Shown one piece after another: positions 24,876 through 32,232 of a DNA stretch of 64,000 nt. This DNA comes from Mycobacterium avium subsp. avium (GTDB lineage: Bacteria > Actinomycetota > Actinomycetes > Mycobacteriales > Mycobacteriaceae). Numbering within the stretch: the stretch's first letter is position 1; each line of letters begins with the position of its first letter. The position numbers and the translations under genes were made by a program. The notes beneath the pieces are model-generated. The model made no database searches and had not been told where the DNA came from. It was given only the letters and a program-made list of their open reading frames with translations. Location of the stretch: the NCBI RefSeq assembly GCF_009741445.1, contig NZ_CP046507.1, forward strand, positions 1 through 64,000. Reading direction: 5' to 3'.

Positions 24876-26429
24876 CTAGTGGATCCGGACGATGATCTCC
24901 GAGTGGCCCAACCGGATGACGTCCCCGTCGGCCAACTGCCACTCCTGGACGGGTGCGTTGTTCACCGTGGTGCCGTTGGTGGAGTTCAGGTCCGACAGCA
25001 GCGCCACCTGTCCATCCCAGCGGATCTCCAGGTGCCGCCGTGAGACGCCGGTGTCGGGCAACCGGAACTGCGCGTCTTGGCCACGGCCGATGATGTTGGA
25101 GCCCTCGCGCAGCTGGTAGGTGCGGCCGCTGCCGTCGTCGAGCTGCAGGGTGACCGTGGTGCCAGTGGACCCGTAGCCGCCCTGGCCGTAGTCGGCGGGT
25201 TGACCGTACTCGTACTCGGAGCCGGGCGCCTCGGGGTAGCCGCCGCCCGGGGGGGCGTAGGTAGCGCCCTGGGCGTGCTCGGCGTACTGCGTGTACTCGG
25301 CGGACCCGTAGTCCTGGCGGCCGTATCCCCCGCCCTGCGGGTAGCCCTGGTCGTAGCCGCCGCCCTGCTCCGGGTAGGCGGGCCGCTGCTCGGGCGGGGC
25401 GTAGCCGCCCTCGTCCGGGCGGGCCGGGCCGCGACCGTAGTCGCCGTAACCGCCGTAGCCCTGCGGGCCGCCGGCGGGCTGGCCGCCGGGCGGGGGGTAG
25501 CCGCCGCCGGGTGGGCGGTAGCCCTGGTCATAGCCCTGGCCGCCGTATCCCGGCGGGGCGGGCGGACGCTGTTCGTAGGACTGCGGGTAGCCGCCCTGCG
25601 CCGGCTCGGGGTAGCCGCGCTGGTCGGGATAGCCGTGCTGCTGGGGCGGGTAGCCCGCCTGGCCCGGCTCGGGGTATCCGCCGCGCTGGTCGGGGTATCC
25701 GCCGTGCTCCTGGTAGCTCTGCGGCGGCGGGTAGCCGCCTTGCTCGGGGTAGCCGCCCTGCTCGGGGTGGCGGGGCGGCGGGTAGCCCTGCTGGGGTGGG
25801 TAGCCGCCCTGTTCAGGCGGGTAGCCGCCGCGCTGGTCCGGCGCACCCTGCGGCTCCGAGCCACCGCGCGCGTCGTCCTGGGGACGCCCGTAGCGCTCGT
25901 CGTAGTACTCGTCGCCGGGCCGTCCCGGCCCCTGAGCCCCGCGGTAGCTCGAATTGTCAGTCATTGGTGCTACTCCTCGTTCTTCGCCGAACGCATTATT
26001 TGATTGTGGCCGGACGGGGTCGTCGACCGTCGGGCGGGGCTGGACATCAGGGTTGACAGCACCACAGGCGCGGTACTGGCCGGTGCGCAGGCTCGACGAC
26101 TGCTCGAACCGAACGACCACCTCACCATACGTTTGCCACCCCTGTTCGTGGATGTAGTCAGCCAAGTACCTCGCGAAAGCGCTCGACGTGAGATCCGGAT
26201 CGGCGCTGACCTTCTCGAAGTCGTGCATACCGAGGGTAATGATGTATTCGTTGGGGGCCAAAAGGCGATTTCCGTGCAGCTTCTGGACGCCGTCGCGGGC
26301 CTCGCGGCACAACAGGGCCTCGACCTCTTGCGGGACGATGGGCCCGCCGAACACGCGGGCGAACGCGTTATCGACCGTCGCCTCGAGTTTGCGCTCGATC
26401 CGCGCAACCAGCCCCCGTTGGCTACTCAT
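24876..26429 (-). CDS. fhaA: FHA-domain protein FhaA
   Basis: FhaA binds phosphorylated partners such as the MviN/MurJ pseudokinase and tempers peptidoglycan synthesis. The 517-residue product has an N-terminal DUF3662 domain (about 1-125, LVARIERKLEATVDNAFARV). A long disordered stretch of Gly-Tyr-Pro-Gln repeats covers about residues 170-415. The C-terminal FHA domain has NIIGRGQDAQFRL, VSRRHLEI and DLNSTNGTTVN. It is the first gene of the fhaA-to-pknB operon; the promoter probably lies in the 250 bp upstream to tRNA-Leu. Confidence 0.95.
   Translation of the reverse strand: MSSQRGLVARIERKLEATVDNAFARVFGGPIVPQEVEALLCREARDGVQKLHGNRLLAPNEYIITLGMHDFEKVSADPDLTSSAFARYLADYIHEQGWQTYGEVVVRFEQSSSLRTGQYRACGAVNPDVQPRPTVDDPVRPQSNNAFGEERGVAPMTDNSSYRGAQGPGRPGDEYYDERYGRPQDDARGGSEPQGAPDQRGGYPPEQGGYPPQQGYPPPRHPEQGGYPEQGGYPPPQSYQEHGGYPDQRGGYPEPGQAGYPPQQHGYPDQRGYPEPAQGGYPQSYEQRPPAPPGYGGQGYDQGYRPPGGGYPPPGGQPAGGPQGYGGYGDYGRGPARPDEGGYAPPEQRPAYPEQGGGYDQGYPQGGGYGRQDYGSAEYTQYAEHAQGATYAPPGGGYPEAPGSEYEYGQPADYGQGGYGSTGTTVTLQLDDGSGRTYQLREGSNIIGRGQDAQFRLPDTGVSRRHLEIRWDGQVALLSDLNSTNGTTVNNAPVQEWQLADGDVIRLGHSEIIVRIH
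25230..25860 (-). repeat. Gly-Tyr-Pro-Gln low-complexity repeat inside fhaA
   Basis: Residues of about 190-400 of FhaA are built from imperfect units such as GGYPEQ, GGYPPQ and QGGYDQGYP, with matching DNA repeats. Unit number probably varies between strains by slippage. On the opposite strand this gives a long hydrophobic but spurious frame. Confidence 0.85.
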
Positions 26430-26682
26430 GTTCTACCGTTCGCCCGCACTTGCCCTCAGGTATTGCCGGTGCGCGGCAAACGAATCACCCGGGTGCTGGT
26501 TCACTCCCGCATGGTATCGGGACCGCACGACGCCGCGGCACTTCCGAAATCGTGAGAACCGCATCCACGCAGTTCAGGGGCGCGCCCGCGGGGTTGGGCA
26601 TAATGGACGGCGGGCCACGGCCCCACTGCGGCGGTTCGGGAATCGGGCCATTACAGTGGTATGGTCCATCGGTTGTTTTTCC

Positions 26683-26765
26683 GGGCGAGTGGCGGAATGG
26701 CAGACGCGCTGGCTTCAGGTGCCAGTGTCCTTCGGGACGTGGGGGTTCAAGTCCCCCTTCGCCCA
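26683..26765 (+). tRNA. leuT: tRNA-Leu (CAG)
   Basis: This class II tRNA has a long variable arm. The acceptor GGGCGAG pairs with TTCGCCC, the anticodon stem CTGGC/GCCAG holds CAG at 26716-26718, the variable arm is TGTCCTTCGGGACG, and the T-arm GGGGGTTCAAGTCCCCC. CCA is not encoded. It forms the left border of the accessory island. Confidence 0.96.
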
Positions 26766-26782
26766 CACTGAGCGGTTCGACG

Positions 26783-26816
26783 AAAGGTCACGGCCTCGAA
26801 AGAGGTCGTGACCTTT
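26783..26816 (+). terminator. Strong hairpin after tRNA-Leu
   Basis: A 15-bp stem with one G-T pair has arms at 26783-26797 and 26802-26816 and a GAAA loop. It lies 18 bp after the tRNA and probably ends or protects its transcript. There is no clear T tract, which is common for mycobacterial terminators. Confidence 0.6.
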
Positions 26817-26935
26817 CCGTTCTGGGGACAGATCCGTCCGGTGGGGACAGCTCGCCAGCCGCGGCCGGGTGCGCAACCGACTGGACATCCCCAGGCGAAT
26901 ATGGCGTCCGCCGAGACTCGCTAGAGTCCGACGCC

Positions 26936-27373
26936 ATGGTCGACGGAAAGACGGCACATCTGCAGGCCGAGGTTGATCGCATCGCGGCAAGACTGAATGT
27001 TCCACCAATCAAGGTTGGCGTCGTACTTAAGAATGACGACCACAACATCTACATCGACGACGATGGTAGGTACCACTACGACTACTGGGAGCGCGGCCGG
27101 CAGGGGTTCGACCGAGTCGGCGATATCGACGAGGCCCTCTACGGGTTCGCGACGGACGCGGCTTTCGATATCGGCTATTCATACTCGGCCAGATTCAGTC
27201 CGCCAGATCAGGACCGCCGGATCCTGTTGTGGGCCAAGCAATATGAACTGCTGAACCAACTGAACCCGGGCTGGGCGAAACGCTGTGTACGCGAGAGGGC
27301 GGACCAGCTACGAGGTTGGGGCCTACACGAGGCTGTCGAGCTGTTGCCGGACATCCCGGAACGGGACGGTTGA
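26936..27373 (+). CDS. Imm63-like orphan immunity protein
   Basis: The 145-residue product resembles the Imm63 family of polymorphic-toxin immunity proteins. It has an N-terminal LQAEVDRIAARL, a YHYDYWERGRQ segment, DIDEALYGFATDAAFDIGYSYS, then the QDRRILLWAKQYELLNQL-type core and a conserved Trp. Such proteins neutralise a toxin from the same or a competing strain in the cytosol. No toxin gene lies directly upstream, so it is an orphan. The family call is by remembered pattern. Confidence 0.7.
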   Translation: MVDGKTAHLQAEVDRIAARLNVPPIKVGVVLKNDDHNIYIDDDGRYHYDYWERGRQGFDRVGDIDEALYGFATDAAFDIGYSYSARFSPPDQDRRILLWAKQYELLNQLNPGWAKRCVRERADQLRGWGLHEAVELLPDIPERDG

Positions 27374-27393
27374 CCCGAGATCGTTGGACTGCG

Positions 27394-27756
27394 TCAATCT
27401 GCGCCCTCCGTGAGATATGTTCCGTGGCCTTCGATGATCGCGCCGTCCCGGAAAGTCAGCACCTCGTTGACCAGGTTTCCGTTCTGATTGCGATAGGCGA
27501 TGACGACAGTGTCGATGCCCTGATACACGCCCTCGACCGAGAACCTCAGATCCGGAATGCTCGCGAGCGCGGCGGTCCAATACTGCCGCAGCGCGGCCTT
27601 ACCGCGGATGATGCCCTGTGTTTCGGGCAGCAGCTGGGCGGCGACGGGAGAGGTGAACACGACGTCGTCGTGAAACTCATCCAGGACGGCATCGACGTCG
27701 TGGGCATTCCAGTTCCGCACCCATCGTTCGGAGAAGGCGACCACGTCGACGTCCAT
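27394..27756 (-). CDS. SnoaL/NTF2-like protein
   Basis: The 120-residue product (MDVDVVAFSERWVRNWNAHD) has the NTF2-like pattern: an N-terminal helix with WNAHDVDAVLDEFHDDVVF, then IIRGKAALRQYWTAAL, and a beta-sheet ending GTYLTEG. Members bind small ligands or act as isomerases; the substrate cannot be told from sequence. It lies 39 bp downstream of the DinB-like gene on the same strand and may be co-transcribed. Confidence 0.75.
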   Translation of the reverse strand: MDVDVVAFSERWVRNWNAHDVDAVLDEFHDDVVFTSPVAAQLLPETQGIIRGKAALRQYWTAALASIPDLRFSVEGVYQGIDTVVIAYRNQNGNLVNEVLTFRDGAIIEGHGTYLTEGAD

Positions 27757-27795
27757 GGTCGGCACCGTAGCGCACGCGCATTCGCGGGCAGGTCC

Positions 27796-28293
27796 TCACA
27801 GTTGACCGCGGATGTCGAGCAGGTGGTGGTGCAGCTCGTGTGCGGTGTGCACCGCGACCCAGCGCAGCGAGCGCTCGCGGGTCTCGGGGTAGTGATACAC
27901 CAGCGTGCGGTCCCAGTCCTCGTTGGACAGCCGAGCCAGCACGTTGCCGAATAGCGTTGCAGCGTCGGCAAGTTGGCGCGCAACCTCGCGCGGATCCTGC
28001 TCGTTGTAGCCGTCGTGCTCGGCTCGCTCGTCGCGGCCCATGCTCGCGCAGTCGGCCCCGCCTGTCCGCCGCGCCGCCAGCACCCGCTCGCGCTGTACCA
28101 GCAGCACGTCACGCAGATGACATGCATACTCCAACGGCGACCACAGGTCCGGCCGCGAGCGGCGCCGAACGTCAATAGCGTTGTCGCGCAGGATCTCCCC
28201 CACTTCGGCCGCGCGTGCGCGGATGTCATCGCCAGCGGTCCCGGCTCGACTCAGGTCGTAGGCGAAGCCGCATCCCGCACACGGATCGGTCAC
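27796..28293 (-). CDS. DinB-family protein
   Basis: The 165-residue product has the DinB/YfiT four-helix pattern with metal-binding histidines in EYACHLRDVLLVQRERV and in HTAHELHHHLLDI. Related actinobacterial proteins are putative thiol-dependent transferases or hydrolases. An N-terminal CAGCGF might bind metal as well. Function is unknown. It precedes the NTF2-like gene on the same strand. Confidence 0.78.
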   Translation of the reverse strand: MTDPCAGCGFAYDLSRAGTAGDDIRARAAEVGEILRDNAIDVRRRSRPDLWSPLEYACHLRDVLLVQRERVLAARRTGGADCASMGRDERAEHDGYNEQDPREVARQLADAATLFGNVLARLSNEDWDRTLVYHYPETRERSLRWVAVHTAHELHHHLLDIRGQL

Positions 28294-28480
28294 TCGATCA
28301 TCTTCTCAGACCGGTCCGCGGTCAGCCGGACTGAATTGACGGAGACGTTTGCGGCAGTACCGTTATGAGTGCTCAGGAGGGTGGCGATGATTTTCCGCGT
28401 GGGCGGTGCGGGTTCGGCGCGAACCCGACGCAGCACGATCCCCTCGAAACGGAAAGGGCCACCTATCAACCGAAGGTGCC

Positions 28481-30382
28481 ATGGGACTCCCGTACATAGA
28501 TAAGCAGGCGCTGATCGCCGAAGCCGGCGGTGACCCGTGGGCGATCAATGCGAGCCTGCAGGCGGGCAGCCCGTCACAGATCTCCAACCTGGCCGGGGCC
28601 TTCCACCGCGCGGGCCGCTGCACGCAGGAAGCCGACAACGCGTTCCAGCAGGCGCGGTCACGATTCGACGCGGCCTGGAATCACCAGGACGGCGATCATC
28701 CCATCAACGACTCCGAGGAAGTGCAACGCGTCACGAAAGCCCTTGGGGCCCAGTCCTTGCAGCTGCCCAAGATCGGCGCCGACCTGGAAGGCATTGCCGC
28801 CGCGCTGGCCGAGGCGCAGAAAGCGGGTGCGGCGCGGATCGCCACCCTGGATGCCCAGTTGAAGAACATTTCCGACCTGGTGGTCGAGGCGGTCGCCCTA
28901 TTGAACGACAAGAGCCTCAGTCCGCCTGACCGGGATGCGCTGCATGCCCTCATCAACACATGCGAGAACGACGCCCTGCGCGACACCAAGGCGGCCCTGG
29001 CTGATCTGCAAGCGATCCGCAACGGCTACGCCGATGGGCTGCAAAAGTCGTTGAACAGCCTGCACGCCGAAGGGTATGACGGCGCGCCCCTCCATGGTGT
29101 CGACGCCGACGGCGTCGCCCCGGCCTCTCCGGCTCAACAGGCCGCCTTGGATGACATTCGCCGGGCCACCAATCAGGCCGTCCTGGACCAGATGGCCAAG
29201 GTGCGTGCCGCGCAGCGGGCTCTGGACAAGGCGATGGCCGACGTCTATGCCCACGGGCCCGGCTCGCCGGAAGGCGAGGCCGCCAGCGCCCAGCTACCCA
29301 AGCTCAAGGCCGATCTCGCCCATGCGCTCGACGGCCTGGGCAAGATTCCCGACTACACCGGCGTCGACCCCGCGTCGGTGAATGTCACGCCCGATGGCCA
29401 CTTCATGTTCACCTACAACGTCAACGGGCAGCCCGTACAGGTTGTCTGCCAGCTCAAGAACGGGACGGGCGAATTCTTCGACCAGGCCACCGGCACGTAC
29501 TACACCTTCAACGGCGGCAAGTTGACCGGAATGCGCACGCCCGATCCGGGGAAGGTGGAAGCCACCTCCGAGCCATTGTGGACCGCCATCACGACCGCGG
29601 TAGGCGGATACGGACTCAAGGTGGGCGGTACTGCCGCTTGGCAAGGCCTGAAAACGCTATTCAGCCGGGAGATGTTGGACGGATTGACGAGCGAGAACGT
29701 TATCTCCCGGGCGATGACCGGGGCTGAGGTGCGTGCGGCGCTCGCTGAGGCCGAGTACCCGCGCGGCATCGGCGGCGAGCCCGTTCCCGGCACCCATCCG
29801 CTTGAGCCTCCTCCCGTGGAGCACACTCCCCCGTCGGCCGATGCACCCGTCGAACATGCGCCCGGTGGGCCGCATGTCGCCGTGCCCGACAGCCCGCCGC
29901 CTTTACCGCCGGAACAGCCGCCGCCGCCCCCGCTTGCCTCGGACCATCCGCTCTTCGAGGGATACCATCCGATCGATCCCGGCCCGGAATTCACCAACGC
30001 CGACGGCAGCCTGCGATATCCGGACGACACATTGCCGACCAAGCCGTACGCGGTACCCGGGACGGTCGTCCCGGATGCTCAGTTGTCGGCTGGGACAGTT
30101 CTGAGCCGATTCGGGTTTCCCGGTGGCGGATACCTGGCCCCCGAAGGAACACCGTTCGCCGAACTGGCCCTCCCACCAGGAAGCGCCGGCAAGCCGTACT
30201 TTCAATATGTGGTCGACGACCCGACCCGCCTTCCGCCCGGGTGGCACATTGAGCAGTCGGAGGTGGCGCCGTGGTTTCATCAGCCCGGCGGCGGTCAGCA
30301 GTACCGCATTATTAACGAAGAGGGAGCGACGGGCGATGTCGCGGAATTGGTCAGGTGGGGCTACTTGAGAAGGATTAACTAA
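28481..30382 (+). CDS. TNT-domain toxin (predicted NAD+ glycohydrolase)
   Basis: The C-terminal ~110 residues match the tuberculosis necrotizing toxin fold of CpnT, which hydrolyses NAD(P)+: SRFGFPGGGYLAPEGTPFAELALPPG, then APWFHQPGGGQQYRI with the conserved catalytic-site Gln, then LVRWGYLRRI. The N-terminal ~330 residues are helical (PYIDKQALIAEAGGDPWAI) and resemble the Rv0026/Rv2082 family, not the CpnT N terminus. A proline-rich hinge lies at about 455-510. The 633-residue start at 28481 follows GAAGG. Its stop overlaps the next ATG by one base. Export is probably by a type VII system, an inference; no such genes are nearby. Confidence 0.85.
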   Translation: MGLPYIDKQALIAEAGGDPWAINASLQAGSPSQISNLAGAFHRAGRCTQEADNAFQQARSRFDAAWNHQDGDHPINDSEEVQRVTKALGAQSLQLPKIGADLEGIAAALAEAQKAGAARIATLDAQLKNISDLVVEAVALLNDKSLSPPDRDALHALINTCENDALRDTKAALADLQAIRNGYADGLQKSLNSLHAEGYDGAPLHGVDADGVAPASPAQQAALDDIRRATNQAVLDQMAKVRAAQRALDKAMADVYAHGPGSPEGEAASAQLPKLKADLAHALDGLGKIPDYTGVDPASVNVTPDGHFMFTYNVNGQPVQVVCQLKNGTGEFFDQATGTYYTFNGGKLTGMRTPDPGKVEATSEPLWTAITTAVGGYGLKVGGTAAWQGLKTLFSREMLDGLTSENVISRAMTGAEVRAALAEAEYPRGIGGEPVPGTHPLEPPPVEHTPPSADAPVEHAPGGPHVAVPDSPPPLPPEQPPPPPLASDHPLFEGYHPIDPGPEFTNADGSLRYPDDTLPTKPYAVPGTVVPDAQLSAGTVLSRFGFPGGGYLAPEGTPFAELALPPGSAGKPYFQYVVDDPTRLPPGWHIEQSEVAPWFHQPGGGQQYRIINEEGATGDVAELVRWGYLRRIN

Positions 30383-30858
30383 TGGTCGATTTCTCGCGCT
30401 TGTCAGTCAATTGGCATCGTTGGGGGCCCGCAATAGGTGGCGGTAATATCGGCGTCACCACAGACTGCAAAGACTGTGCAATTCGCTTCACAAGTACCGA
30501 CTATTCTGTCCACGTCCGTGAAGAACAAACTTGGTGGGTAGTCGATACGGTTAATGACCGTGGGCAGCGCCGCAACGCGGCTGCCAAACTGTCGAATTTC
30601 GAGTTGGCCGAAAAGTATCTCATTTGGGACTGGGCCACGACGGCGCGTTCGGACCTCGCATCTGGCCGTCTGGGCGCCGACCTTGCCAAGCAAGGATTCG
30701 CCCCGAAAATCGAAGTATCCAAAATCGACACGAAATACAAAATCTGCTCAGGTAACGATTGCGCCATCTTGTCTGAGGTGAACGCCACCATCTTCAGCCA
30801 TCTGATCGATAAATCGGTGGATCAGATCGAGCGGCTGATTACGGGTGAGCCCAGCTGA
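30382..30858 (+). CDS. Putative immunity protein for the TNT toxin
   Basis: The 158-residue product overlaps the toxin stop codon as TAATG, the tight coupling expected of toxin-antitoxin partners. CpnT is likewise followed by its immunity factor IFT. It has a Trp-rich N-terminal half (NWHRWGP, EEQTWWVVDTV) and ELAEKYLIWDWATTARSDL in the centre, with no signal peptide. The gene is visibly poorer in GC than its surroundings, consistent with transfer. I do not assign a Pfam family. Confidence 0.65.
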   Translation: MVDFSRLSVNWHRWGPAIGGGNIGVTTDCKDCAIRFTSTDYSVHVREEQTWWVVDTVNDRGQRRNAAAKLSNFELAEKYLIWDWATTARSDLASGRLGADLAKQGFAPKIEVSKIDTKYKICSGNDCAILSEVNATIFSHLIDKSVDQIERLITGEPS

Positions 30859-31144
30859 TCGTGTGGTAAACGCGCGATTCCGCGGCCCGCCGCGCGAGGG
30901 GGCTACCAATGCCACCCACTGCGGGACTTCCGGCGTGACCGGATCTGTGACGTGGTCGAGGTCCGATGCGTCTCGAGCACACGTGGCGTTGCGCCGAGCA
31001 GATGGTCAGAGAAGGCATCGCATAATCGGTCGAAACTGGGCAGCCGAACGCCCACTCAACTGCAGTGTCGAACCATCCCCGGGGCCGTTGAAACGTCCGC
31101 ACGGGCCTGGTCGGACCGATGGTCCGCGCGAGAAACAGATCGCG

Positions 31145-31438
31145 AAACATGTTGTCACACTGAGTAATGCGCCCCATCCGGAATTCAATCTGTACAACCC
31201 GCTGAACTACATGCCGCCCGAGTTGCGAGCGCTGTCCGAACAACATTTGACCGGCAGCGGCGAAACCGTCCTCGGCCCATTCAAAAATCCGTCAGGGGGA
31301 CCGTCGTATATCGAGCTCGCTCAGCAGCGAGGTGCAAGCTATTTCGATATAGGGGATGCATGGAACGCGTCAACCCCGGTTGAGCGACTCGCAGCCAATC
31401 AGCATGTTCTCGAGGTTGTGCCCCGTGAAGTGGTGTAA
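31145..31438 (+). pseudogene. Truncated toxin C-terminal module
   Basis: The frame reads natural-looking protein from about 31145: LSNAPHPEFNLYNPLNYMPP, then GPFKNPSGGPSYIELAQQRG and YFDIGDAWNASTPVERLAANQH. Such patterns occur at the C termini of polymorphic toxins. There is no start, leader or N-terminal domain, and the frame breaks off at the IS256-type end at 31421, ending in a few foreign codons. The preceding 30859-31140 shows no convincing coding. It looks like a displaced toxin cassette cut by the mobile element. Confidence 0.5.
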
Positions 31439-31714
31439 AGCCGATCGGCGTTTCGCCTGAGGCTCTGCGAGTTTCCACTATGCCGTGATGGCGGCGGGGA
31501 CGGCAACGGATTGGTCGGCTGAATCGGAGCGGGGATGTAATAGGGCCAGGGTGGTCTCGGAGAGATAGCGCTTTTCGGCGACTTGCCATTCGTCGTGGGC
31601 TTCGACGAGAACGGAGCCGGCCAGCCGTAGCAGCGCGGCGGGGTTGGGGAAGACGCCGACGGCGTCGGTGCGGCGGCGGATCTCTTTGTTGAGTCGTTCG
31701 AGGGTTATCTGGAG
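31421..31714 (-). pseudogene. 3' fragment of IS256-family transposase (left copy)
   Basis: On the minus strand, 31714 to the stop at 31478 encodes [20 protein letters not shown] and [19 protein letters not shown], the C-terminal end of mutator (IS256-family) transposases. The catalytic DDE region is absent. The outer 57 bp include the IS-type terminus. It is inverted relative to the right copy. Confidence 0.8.
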
Positions 31715-31800
31715 CACTGTGTGCGATAGCTGTTGTGACCTGCAGGTTTGTGTCGTGGAGGGTGTCCATGACGCGGCTGGAGATCGATATCGGTTGGCGG

Positions 31801-32232
31801 TCAGCATGGCCCGATCGTTACCGAATCGCGATGCGTCCGTTCATGGTGTCTTCCGGTGTCGTCGCGGAGTTGGCCAAGGGCGCACGCGAGTTGGCGGCGT
31901 AGCCGCCGGTTCTCATCGGCGAGTTCGTGGTTGCGGCGGTTGGCGATTTCGAGGCGCTGCCGCAGGGAGTCGTCGCTGGCGCGTTGTCGGGCAGGTAACG
32001 GTGTGCTTGGCTCGGGCCGGTGCTGGGCGCGGAGCCGGCAGATCTCGTCTTTGAGGTCGATTTGGGTGTAGATCCACGAGCGGGAGACACCGGCATGGCG
32101 GGCGACGGATTCGAAGGTGAGCACGGCGCCGGTCCGGTCGAGTTCGTGCATCGCCGCGATCGCCTTGGCGCGGGTGTGTTCGTGCCGCTGCTGGGCCGCC
32201 CGGATGAGGTTGATGCTGTTGTCAGCCCGCAT
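31801..32232 (-). CDS. TnpC-like DUF6262 protein
   Basis: The 143-residue product is basic and helical. A helix-turn-helix ([19 protein letters not shown]) sits at about residues 38-58. A Leu/Arg-rich coiled coil ([22 protein letters not shown] split by turns) follows at about 90-120. Small proteins of this kind follow paired tyrosine recombinases in Tn554-type elements and are thought to help transposition. It overlaps the upstream recombinase gene by 11 bp. Confidence 0.72.
   Translation of the reverse strand: MRADNSINLIRAAQQRHEHTRAKAIAAMHELDRTGAVLTFESVARHAGVSRSWIYTQIDLKDEICRLRAQHRPEPSTPLPARQRASDDSLRQRLEIANRRNHELADENRRLRRQLACALGQLRDDTGRHHERTHRDSVTIGPC

Noticed and set aside
25150..25900. 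CRISPR-like repeat array
   Set aside because: The repeats are imperfect, in frame and without unique spacers; they encode FhaA low-complexity sequence. No CRISPR array was found in the window.
25077..26003. Long hydrophobic frame antisense to fhaA
   Set aside because: It arises from the Gly-Tyr-Pro repeat read on the other strand; the Val/Leu/Ala-rich sequence has no proper start context.
30859..31140. Additional gene between immunity gene and toxin fragment
   Set aside because: Frames there are short, Arg/Ser-rich and lack an RBS or recognisable motif; probably decayed sequence.
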